This document shows positions 53,665 to 61,864 of a stretch of DNA of 64,000 nt, piece after piece (the stretch's first letter is position 1; every line of letters starts with the position of its first letter). Below the pieces are notes generated by a model. The model was not told the DNA's origin. It did no database searches and saw nothing but the letters and a program-made list of their open reading frames with translations. This DNA is from Halovenus rubra (GTDB lineage Archaea > Halobacteriota > Halobacteria > Halobacteriales > Haloarculaceae): NCBI RefSeq assembly GCF_026586665.1, contig NZ_JAODIY010000009.1, forward strand, positions 1 through 64,000. The letters are read 5' to 3'. Position numbers and translations under genes: made by a program.

Positions 53665-54846
53665 ATGGTGAACGGTGATACCACGCACAAGATACCGACA
53701 CGGAGAGATATCGTAAAAAGCGGTGGCGCGATTGTTGGAGGGAGTCTCCTCGCCGGCTGTTCCGACGACAGATCAGGGTCTACTCCGGCGGAGAACTCAA
53801 CGTCGTCCGATACGCCGACACAAACCACCACAGACAGCCAACCGTACACGGTCACAATAGAACCCCTAGAGGAAGTGACGTTTGAGAGCGTACCTGAGTC
53901 GGTGACGGCATACAACCCTGACTACATCGATATGATGGTCGCACTGGGCCATGGGGATGCAGCCGAATCCGTCTGGTACAAGGACCGCTATGTGACGCGG
54001 CATTACGACAGGTTGGAGGGTGTCTCAATAGATCTCTCCAACCTGACGCAACTGTACAGCGACGGCATCTCAAAGGAGATATTCTACGACATTGATGGCG
54101 ATCTGCACTTGATGGACCCAAACCTCCTGCTCAACAAGTACGACAACATTGAGCGCTCGGACATCAAGGAGTTGAAGACCGAAATCGGACCGTTCCTCGG
54201 GAACGTGATTTTCCGCCGGACGGACGACTGGCATACCTATCGCTACTACACCCTCTACGAGGCCTTCGAGAAAGTCGCGACGGTGTTTCAGGAACGCGAG
54301 CGTTACGAGGCGATCCGATCTATCCACGACGATGTCGTCACCGATATCGAGGCCCGCGTGTTGGGACCCGACAAACGGCCGAATGCGGCGCTGCTGTGGC
54401 AGGGCAAAAATGAACCAGAAGCATTCTATCCGTACCGGCTCTCGGGAAAAGGTGCGAACAAGGAGCACTTCCATACGCTCGGAATCACCGACGCGTTCTC
54501 GGGAACAGGTATCGACGGCCTCTCAACCTCTGACCGAGGAACGATCGACTACGAAACGCTCCTCAATGTCGATCCAGATTCGATCCTTCTCCGTGGCCAC
54601 GGCGACAAATCCCGTGAGAAATTCCGTGACACTGTGCTCTCGTATATGCAGAACCACACCGTTGCTAACCAGCTGACTGCGGTGAAAAATGAAAAGGTGT
54701 TCCGAGGTGGCCCGATTTACGCGGGACCGCTCCACAATCTCTTCCTTCTCGAACGATTCGCAAAGTCGTTTTTCCCAGAGACGTTCACTGAGGAACAGTT
54801 CTTCGACCGCCAGCGCGTTGCGGACATCATCAACGGAGAGTTCTAA
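53665..54846 (+). CDS. Ferric-siderophore substrate-binding lipoprotein, third paralogue
   Basis: 393 residues. Tat/lipobox signal (IPTRRDIVKSGGAIVGGSLL, then AGCSDD). The mature part follows the paralogue at 16667 closely: VTIEPLEEVTFESVPESVTA, DRYVTRHYDRLEGVSID, DDWHTYRYYTLYEAFEKVA, LNVDPDSILLRGHGDKS, and the final FFDRQRVADIINGEF. These two are recent duplicates or transfers; the copy at 24414 is more distant. It has no permease or ATPase neighbour. An iron box controls it. Confidence 0.88.
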   Translation: MVNGDTTHKIPTRRDIVKSGGAIVGGSLLAGCSDDRSGSTPAENSTSSDTPTQTTTDSQPYTVTIEPLEEVTFESVPESVTAYNPDYIDMMVALGHGDAAESVWYKDRYVTRHYDRLEGVSIDLSNLTQLYSDGISKEIFYDIDGDLHLMDPNLLLNKYDNIERSDIKELKTEIGPFLGNVIFRRTDDWHTYRYYTLYEAFEKVATVFQERERYEAIRSIHDDVVTDIEARVLGPDKRPNAALLWQGKNEPEAFYPYRLSGKGANKEHFHTLGITDAFSGTGIDGLSTSDRGTIDYETLLNVDPDSILLRGHGDKSREKFRDTVLSYMQNHTVANQLTAVKNEKVFRGGPIYAGPLHNLFLLERFAKSFFPETFTEEQFFDRQRVADIINGEF

Positions 54847-55012
54847 TTAGCGACAGCAACACCACGATCCAACACGGAATCTTTGCCACGGAGTGAGAAT
54901 CTCAAAGGAGATAGCACGGCCGCAGTAAGCCAAAGCGGTGGATCTTTGATGAGCGTACTACCAGACCGCGAAGTCTGGGACAGCCTCGTTCGTCTCGACG
55001 GGAGACGGCGTC

Positions 55013-55417
55013 TCAGAGGCTGCTTTCGAGCACAGAGACGATGGACTCTGTCCGTTTGTCGACCTTGTTCATGTTAGTACACGGTTCTTTGTCAACTGTG
55101 AGGACGCCGTCTTCGTAGCTGATGTCACCGGTCATCCCTGCTTCGTTTTTGAACACGACCGATTCGAGATCCGCCTGAAGCGCTTCTTGTCCCAGTTCAT
55201 CGCTACAGATAGACTCGAAAGCGTCGATTGTCGGCTGGAAGTATACCTTTGTCCAGCCCTCGAACCAGAGTTCTTCGTCGACGCGCTCGTCGATGAGTGT
55301 GTCCCACTCGATATCGAGTTCGACCTCGAAACCGGCTGCGTCATCCAGCGATTCCTTTAGCGATGGCATCTCATCGTCTTCGAACTCTTTTACGGTTCGC
55401 TTATGTCCTAATTCCAT
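55013..55417 (-). CDS. Small acidic hypothetical protein
   Basis: 134 residues, strongly acidic, with the pattern of a compact alpha/beta fold (AAGFEVELDIEWDTLIDERV; ELWFEGWTKVYFQPTIDAFE; FKNEAGMTGDISYEDGVLTV). No signal or membrane segment is visible, so it is likely cytoplasmic. I do not recognise the family. The 166 bases before it hold no gene. Confidence 0.6.
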   Translation of the reverse strand: MELGHKRTVKEFEDDEMPSLKESLDDAAGFEVELDIEWDTLIDERVDEELWFEGWTKVYFQPTIDAFESICSDELGQEALQADLESVVFKNEAGMTGDISYEDGVLTVDKEPCTNMNKVDKRTESIVSVLESSL

Positions 55418-55655
55418 TAATTACACCTCAGATAAATATTCAGTCCAAGATTTTTAATACTACTCATTTGCTTTTGTTTTTTCGTCGCGAGACGCACGAC
55501 TTGCGGGTAGGTATAGGACAGCCATATCGAAACATCGAGGTCGAACGGTTGGTCACGTCAAATCGCTCCGACTCCTCCGTGCCCGGTAGTTGTTGTCAGC
55601 GGGGAGCCGGCCGATTTCGTCTTGTTTGCCGTGTCGGATTCGCGCTCGTCGGTCG

Positions 55656-56010
55656 TCAAACGTCGTTTCGGTGCATTCGCCTGAATTCCGTGACTGACTC
55701 ACAGTCGTATTCGTCCAGCCGCGTAACCCAGCCACCGAATTTGTACCGTCGCCAGCACTGCTGGCCGTCGATAAAGACAGGATTGTCCCCGACGTCGGCC
55801 ACCACGGCACTGTCGATGGGCTCGTCGGACTCACGCTGGAGATACTCTTTCCCCATCGCTGGCTCGTTTCCGGTTAGTCACTGCGCGTGCGTCACAGGCC
55901 TGACAGACGAGGTTTGTGTAGATACTAGTACGCTCAACGGAATAGGCCTTGAAAGGGGCATTACAGATCGCACAGACGGTCTGGGGCTCACCTGGCGGGA
56001 ACGAAACCAT
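55656..56010 (-). pseudogene. Haloarchaeal zinc-ribbon protein gene with one-base frameshift
   Basis: From ATG at 56010 (MVSFPPGEPQTVCAICNAPF) the first frame gives CAIC...LVCQACDARAVTNRKRAS, a complete double-CxxC ribbon. It then ends early (RVSPA stop). The second frame continues from the same place with GKEYLQRESDE and then GDNPVFIDGQQCWRRYKFGG, WVTRLDEYDC, the C-terminal half of the same haloarchaeal family (conserved GxNPVFIDGxxCWRRYKFGG). One extra G in the GGGG run (about 55852-55855) breaks the frame. Otherwise the gene looks intact, so either the damage is recent or it is a sequencing error. Confidence 0.78.
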
Positions 56011-56302
56011 CTGCAATACACTACTTGACTCCCGGTAATAAACACCTGCGTTATGAGGGTACACAGTCTCTGCGTCGGCTCTCGGAATCCTTCGTCTTCG
56101 CCAGTGGGTCGGTCGAATTGATCGAACCCCTGAGGAGCTGCTGTAATCCAAACCCGTTCCAGTGACGGCGCACCTCCGGTCCCACGTCCGAGGCCCTACA
56201 CAGATGGATATCGAACGACAAGATCGACTCCATCAAATCGCTGGGCGGCGCAGTGCGCTCGGTTGAAGTCCTTGTCGTTGCCCTCGACGGAACGGTGCGT
56301 CG

Positions 56303-59300
56303 TCAGATATGAGAGGACCCATCGAACCGGTCGTGTTCGGCGAAGGGAGCAAACTGGAGTGCACTGGTTAGTTGTGACTGTATCTCCTCGTCGTCGGGGT
56401 ACTCGTGGGCGAGCAGTTCGAGTCGTTCGAGAGCCGACTGACGGTCGTCGAGTGCCCCCACCTGATTTTCGATGGCATGAACCAGTGCCCAGGCGAGTCG
56501 CCGCTGGATCGTCTGGCTGTCGGGATTGTCCCCGGCGAGGGTCTGGAGGCTGTCGAGGTGAGTCTGGAAGGCCTCGTTTCGACCGGCAGCTGCCTCGCGT
56601 TCCATGAGTTTACAGATCGCAGCACCGAATTCTGACTGTAGTTCCTCGTTATCGAGATGGTCTTGGGCATGGGCTTGGAGCCGGTCGAGGTAGCCCGCCG
56701 CGTTTTCAAACTGCCAGGCACCACTCGTCGCGAAGACCGCGTTGAACAGAACCTGAGCGAAATCGGACTGAATCGCATCGGCGGAAGGATTGTTGGCAGC
56801 CAATGTTTCGAGACGGTCGACTGACTGCGCGAACGCATCGAACTGCTTGTCCTCGGCCTGGTATCGCGCGATAGTGAAGACTGCGGTTGAGAGGCGCTCC
56901 TGGACCGTCTCGATGTCCGGATACGCCGTCGCCAGCGTTTCGAGACGGTCAAGATGTGTGTCCACAGCATCGGTCCGTCCGGCGTCGGCCGCGTGGAACG
57001 TGGCGTTCCAGAGTGCCGTCGCGAACGCTGCCTGGACGTCGGCGACATCGGGATATGCCGCTGCGTGTGATTCGAGTCGGTCGAGCGAACCGCCGTTTGC
57101 GAGAACGTCCGCGAGGACGACCTGTATCTCCTCGTCGGTCGGATGGTCGCGTGCGAGCGCTTCGAGACGGTCGAAATACTCCCGTTCGTGCTCGAATCGA
57201 CCCGCTTCACGCTGGGTGAGGATTGCAGTCTGCAGGCCCGAAGCGAACGTGCGCTGAATCCGTTCGCTTTCGGGAGTCACCGCCGCGATGGTTTCGAGCT
57301 GGTCGAGTCGCGTTGGGAGGGCGTCGACCCGACCGGCGTCGGCCTCGTGAGAAATTGCCGTCTGCAGCGCTCTTGCGTAGTGGTACTGGATCTCGGAATC
57401 GTCCGGGTACCTTCTGGTGAGATGTTGGAGGCGGTCGAGATAGTCCTGTCCGTCCTCAAATTGGCCTGCCGACATCATATGATAGACTACCGCGCGGAGG
57501 GTGTCGGCGAACTGGCGTTGCACCGCCATGAAATCGGTCGAGGCTTCGGTGACGGATTCGAGACGCGACAGGACCGTCGTGAGGTCGTCCATCTGGTCGG
57601 CCTCGCCCAGGAACGTGACGGCGTTGTACAGCGAGGTCGCGAACGCGTCCCGGATCTCCGCATTGTCAGGGAAGTCGGCGACGAGTGCTTCAAGGCGGTC
57701 GAGATGGACGTGGAGACCGACGAGCAGCCCAGCATCACCTTGCTCCTTCGTCGCGTTCAGGCTCGCCTTCGCGAGTCTAACGTGGACCTCCTCGATGCCG
57801 GGGTGGTTCCCAGCGAGAGTTTCCAACCGGTCGAGAAGCTCTCGCTGGTGCTCGAGCCGACCCGCTTGCCCCGCGTCGGTCACGGCGTTGAACAGTGCGG
57901 CACTGAACCTCGACTGTATCTCCTCGTCGTTGAGGTTGTCGTCAGCCAGCGTGTCCAACTGGTCGAGGAAGTCGTCGAGTACCTCGAACTGTTCATGACT
58001 TCCTGCGTGCGTGGCACAACTGGCCAGCGTCTTGGCGAGATTGCGCTGGAGTGTATCGGTGTCCGGATTCTCGGCGGCGAGTTCCGTAAGCCGGTCAAGA
58101 TCCGCTCGCTGTTCGTCGAGCCGACCGGCTTCGCCTCTGAAGTAGCTGGTGTGATAGAGTGCTTCGCTCACTTGGGTTTGGATCTCCTCGTTGTCGGGAT
58201 AGGTGGAGACGACAGAATCGAGGTCGTCGAGACAGGACTGAGCCGCCTCGAACCGCCCAGCGGTCGAATAGTACGTCGCTGCGTTGTAGAGTCCCTTCGC
58301 GTAGCGGACGTGAATCGCTTCAGTTGGGGTGGCATCACACAGCTGTTCGAGTCGGTCGATGCGGGCGTCGAGCCGTTCGAATAGTTCAGCTTTGCCCTCC
58401 GCCCCTGCAGCGTTGTACAGTCCGTTGGCGAGTTGTAGTTGTATCTCCTCGGCGGTCGAGTACTTCGTCGCGAGGGTATCGAGGCGGTCGAGGTGTGTCT
58501 GCGTCACGTCGAGTCGGTCGGCGTCTACCGCGTGATACACGGCATTGAACAGGCCTGTTGCGAACTGAGACTGAACGCCCATGTGGCCCGGATACGCGCG
58601 AGCGTGGGCTTCCAGCCGGTCGAGAGCCCGCTGCACGTCGTCGAATCGCCCGTCTTCGCCCCAAGAATAGACGACACTGGCAAGCGCACTGGCGAGGTGG
58701 TGTTGTATCTCCTCGTCGTCGGGGTTCTGGTCGGCGACGTCAGCGAGAACATCGACATGACGCTGCTGGTCGACGCCCTCGATCCAGCTGTTCTCACCGT
58801 CAGCATCGGCGATGTGGTGGTGTGACTTCGCGAGTTCGGCCAAGACGTCTTCGTGTGGATGCTCGGCAGCCAGTGCCTCCAACCGCTCCAGATACTGCCG
58901 TCGGTCGTCGTCTCGGCCGGCAGTCACAGCAGCGCAAGCGGCCGTCCGGAGCGCAGTCGCCAGCTGGGACTGAATCTCGGTAGTGTCCGGATACTCGGTG
59001 GCGAGTGCAGTCAGACGGTCGAGCGACGACTCGAAATCCGTGACTGCAGCCTCACTGGTCTGGCCCTCGGACACCGCTACCGTGACGCCAGTTACGTGTC
59101 CCTCGGCGAGACGGCATTTGATTTCTTTCTCGTCGGGATAGTCGGCCGCGAGCGATTCCAGCCGCTCGATGTAGCGCCGAATCCGGTCGTATTCGAGCGG
59201 TGTCTCGCTGTGTTCGATATAGGCCGGCACGGCGAGAGACCGGACGACTCCGACGAGCGTGCCGGCGAGATGGGTCTGGACGCTGCTGTCCGGATGTTCC

Positions 59301-61570
59301 GCGGCCAGCGCCTCGAATCGGTCGAGCCGACTCTCGAAGTTGGCGAGCTGCGGCGTCTCCCGCTCGTATGGGGCGACGTTGACCAGAGCTTTCGAGAGTT
59401 CCGACTGGAACTCGTCGTCGGACGGTCGGGCAGCCGCCAGTGTCTCCAGGCGGTCGAGATGGGCCTGTAGGTTCTCGAACCGACCGGCTTCACAGTCGTG
59501 GAACGTGACGAGCGAGAGCGCGCTCGCGAGTGCGAGCTGAATATCGTCGGTCTCGGGGTAGTCGGCGGCAAGCGACTCCAGCCCCTGCTGGTAGGTCTGT
59601 CGGTCCCCAAGGCGGCCAGTCTCCGCCGCAGCAATCGTCCCGCTAGCCAGTGCGCTGGCCAGTTCGGACTGGAGACGCACGTCGTCAGTGTGGTCCGCTG
59701 CGAGGGTTTTCAGTCGCTCGAAGTGGCGTCTGAGGTCCGCCGCGTCGATCCACCCATCGTCCGTTCCGTCAGCCGCTGCTGCAACACTCGTGAGCGCCCT
59801 GGCGAATCTGCGCTGTATCTCCTTGTCGTCTGGGTGGTCGTCGGCGAGCGCGTCGAGTCGGTCGAGGTAGGTCCGAACCTGCTCGTACCGGCCGGCCCTC
59901 ACTTCGTCGGTCGCCGCCACAGCGTAGGCCTTCGCGAGTGAGTGCTGAACCCGTGTTGTCGGGATATCGTCGGCCAGAGTTTGAAGTCGTTCCACGGTGG
60001 CTTCGAGATCTGCGAACCGGGCCGTGTCGCCGTAGTCGATTATTGCGTTGGTGAGTGCCGTCCCGAATTCGTGAGTAATCCGCTCGGAATCGCGGTGCTC
60101 CGCAGCCAACCCTTCGAGTCGCGCGAGTCGTGTCTGGAGCGTCCCGAACCGACCGGCGTCGCCGTCATGAGACGCAGCGGTGCGGCTTGCCCGTGCCAGA
60201 ACCGTCTGCACCCCGGTGTCGTCGGGGTGGTCGTCGGCGAGTGATTCGAGTCGGTCGAGCGTGTCCTGTTGCACTTCAAGCGATTCTGCCGAACTGCTGG
60301 CCGCACATGCCACGTGAAGTGCGTGGGCGAATACGAGACGGAGCAAGGCGTTCTCGGGATGCGCCTTGGCCCGTGATTCGAGACAATCCAGGGAATGAAG
60401 CAACGTTTCGGCTTCGAGCTGCCCGGTGTCGACGGGTTCGAAGCTCCGTTCGACGACAGTCTCGGCGAGCTGTCCGAGACGTTCCTCGGGAGTGAGCCAG
60501 TCCCTGTCACCGTCGAGTGTTTCGAGCCTGTCGAGCCGCTCTGGGAACGACTCGGTGAGGGGGCGACCGGACAGTGTGGCCATCAGGTCGGCTCGTGTGG
60601 CCGTGAGCTGCACCCGAAAATCGTCCGGATTGTCGATAGCGAGCACTTCCAGACGGTCCAGCGACTGCTCGATCGTATCTGGGTCCGCACCCTGGTGCTC
60701 TGCCGTATGAAAATGCGCAGTCGCACAGCGACGCTGAACGGGCGTGGTGTGAGGGTACTCGTCGGCCAGCGTGTCGAGTCTGTCGAGACACGTCTGTTGC
60801 TCCTCGAACCGACCAGCCGCTCCGTAATGAAAGCTGGCAACGGAGTGCGCTTTTGTGAGTGGCAGGTGGAGTCGCGAGTAGGGATACTCGACAACGAACA
60901 GTTCGAGTTGACTGAGCCATGTCTCGAGACTGGCGAGCCGATCGGCGTTCCCCGCATCGATGATGGCGTTGACGAGTGTCTGGGCGAACTCCTGTCGAAT
61001 CCCCTCGGAGTGTGGCTGTTCCTCGGCGAGCGTATCGAGGCGGTCGATCCGCTCTTGGAGTACATCGAAGCGCCCCGCCTCTCCCTCGTGATAAGCAGCG
61101 GTCGAGAGTGCCCGTGAACGGAGATACTGCATCTTGTCGTCGTCGTACTCGCCAACCAGTGTCTCGATGCGGTCGAGATGAGACGCCACGGACTCAACCT
61201 GTCCCGATTCCCCGTCGTCCTCGATCACCCGAACCAGTGTCCGGGCCAGCAGCTGCCGAAGTGTGTCAACGCTCGGATTGTGCGCGACGATGGACTCGAA
61301 GCGGTCGAGGGGGACCGAACGCTGTTCGAACTGTCCGGTTTCGACCCCGTCGACGATGGCTCCAAAGAGAGTGTCGGCGATCCGTGACTGGCTCTTGTCG
61401 TCGGCGACGTCCGCCAGTCGCGGCAAGAGACGGTCGACGTGTGACTGTCGGTCCTCGTGCCGGGACGGCACGGCATCAGAATGGAGTGCGGCGAGAAGCG
61501 CCTCGACTATTTCAGTGTGTGACGGAGGCGATCCAGTGGCGGCTTCAGTGGGTGGCTCGTTGCCGTTCAT
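56303..61570 (-). CDS. Giant alpha-solenoid of about 39 TPR-like 44-residue repeats
   Basis: 1755 residues from ATG at 61570 (MNGNEPPTEAATGSPPSHTE). After some 30 residues the whole protein is a series of about 39 units of 42-52 residues. A typical unit is LDRLETLAxxYPDDEEIQ, then an Ala-rich helix ending AxNA, then GEAGRFE: helix-loop-helix with a fixed Pro-Asp turn, resembling tetratricopeptide-type repeats. No catalytic domain, signal or membrane helix is seen. The repeats are diverged at DNA level, so it is an old, maintained array. A superhelical scaffold or ligand sensor is likely. It is divergent from the P-loop protein gene, with 294 bases between the starts, suggesting joint regulation and function. 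The longer frame (to 61771) is not supported. Confidence 0.85.
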   Translation of the reverse strand: MNGNEPPTEAATGSPPSHTEIVEALLAALHSDAVPSRHEDRQSHVDRLLPRLADVADDKSQSRIADTLFGAIVDGVETGQFEQRSVPLDRFESIVAHNPSVDTLRQLLARTLVRVIEDDGESGQVESVASHLDRIETLVGEYDDDKMQYLRSRALSTAAYHEGEAGRFDVLQERIDRLDTLAEEQPHSEGIRQEFAQTLVNAIIDAGNADRLASLETWLSQLELFVVEYPYSRLHLPLTKAHSVASFHYGAAGRFEEQQTCLDRLDTLADEYPHTTPVQRRCATAHFHTAEHQGADPDTIEQSLDRLEVLAIDNPDDFRVQLTATRADLMATLSGRPLTESFPERLDRLETLDGDRDWLTPEERLGQLAETVVERSFEPVDTGQLEAETLLHSLDCLESRAKAHPENALLRLVFAHALHVACAASSSAESLEVQQDTLDRLESLADDHPDDTGVQTVLARASRTAASHDGDAGRFGTLQTRLARLEGLAAEHRDSERITHEFGTALTNAIIDYGDTARFADLEATVERLQTLADDIPTTRVQHSLAKAYAVAATDEVRAGRYEQVRTYLDRLDALADDHPDDKEIQRRFARALTSVAAAADGTDDGWIDAADLRRHFERLKTLAADHTDDVRLQSELASALASGTIAAAETGRLGDRQTYQQGLESLAADYPETDDIQLALASALSLVTFHDCEAGRFENLQAHLDRLETLAAARPSDDEFQSELSKALVNVAPYERETPQLANFESRLDRFEALAAEHPDSSVQTHLAGTLVGVVRSLAVPAYIEHSETPLEYDRIRRYIERLESLAADYPDEKEIKCRLAEGHVTGVTVAVSEGQTSEAAVTDFESSLDRLTALATEYPDTTEIQSQLATALRTAACAAVTAGRDDDRRQYLERLEALAAEHPHEDVLAELAKSHHHIADADGENSWIEGVDQQRHVDVLADVADQNPDDEEIQHHLASALASVVYSWGEDGRFDDVQRALDRLEAHARAYPGHMGVQSQFATGLFNAVYHAVDADRLDVTQTHLDRLDTLATKYSTAEEIQLQLANGLYNAAGAEGKAELFERLDARIDRLEQLCDATPTEAIHVRYAKGLYNAATYYSTAGRFEAAQSCLDDLDSVVSTYPDNEEIQTQVSEALYHTSYFRGEAGRLDEQRADLDRLTELAAENPDTDTLQRNLAKTLASCATHAGSHEQFEVLDDFLDQLDTLADDNLNDEEIQSRFSAALFNAVTDAGQAGRLEHQRELLDRLETLAGNHPGIEEVHVRLAKASLNATKEQGDAGLLVGLHVHLDRLEALVADFPDNAEIRDAFATSLYNAVTFLGEADQMDDLTTVLSRLESVTEASTDFMAVQRQFADTLRAVVYHMMSAGQFEDGQDYLDRLQHLTRRYPDDSEIQYHYARALQTAISHEADAGRVDALPTRLDQLETIAAVTPESERIQRTFASGLQTAILTQREAGRFEHEREYFDRLEALARDHPTDEEIQVVLADVLANGGSLDRLESHAAAYPDVADVQAAFATALWNATFHAADAGRTDAVDTHLDRLETLATAYPDIETVQERLSTAVFTIARYQAEDKQFDAFAQSVDRLETLAANNPSADAIQSDFAQVLFNAVFATSGAWQFENAAGYLDRLQAHAQDHLDNEELQSEFGAAICKLMEREAAAGRNEAFQTHLDSLQTLAGDNPDSQTIQRRLAWALVHAIENQVGALDDRQSALERLELLAHEYPDDEEIQSQLTSALQFAPFAEHDRFDGSSHI

Positions 61571-61864
61571 TACGCGACATCTGATCCGGCTGACAATAAA
61601 CAATGTGATGAGCCGGTTGCGAGTGAAATACACTCCCCCTCTCTGTCGGTTGGAGTAATGGAGCACCGCAAACACAGGTCTGGGTCCACCAGACGTGCGA
61701 ATCGACGCGGCCGCCAGATCAAGAGCTGTAGTTAGATCGGTGATCAGTGAATAACTACTGCCTGATAGCAACTGTTATATTATACCCCTGACGAACTGAA
61801 TATATCCACCTGCCGTTGTCGTTCTCTCAGACGAGTCGTCAACAGGGCCGGTCGCAGTACACTC
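61571..61864. promoter_or_regulatory. Shared divergent promoter region of the repeat protein and the NTPase
   Basis: Non-coding gap between ATG at 61570 (minus) and ATG at 61865 (plus). AT-rich, TATA-like stretches occur at about 61767-61778 (GTTATATTATAC) and 61798-61806 (GAATATATC) toward the plus gene, and about 61600-61615 (ACAATGTG) toward the minus gene. A divergent shared region of this size suggests co-regulation, though no operator repeat is visible. Confidence 0.45.

Noticed and set aside
57143-58384. A 413-codon open frame opposite the solenoid gene
   Set aside because: It mirrors the regular repeats of the real gene in another frame. Its Arg/Val/Glu pattern is the reverse complement of the repeat codons, with no domain of its own.
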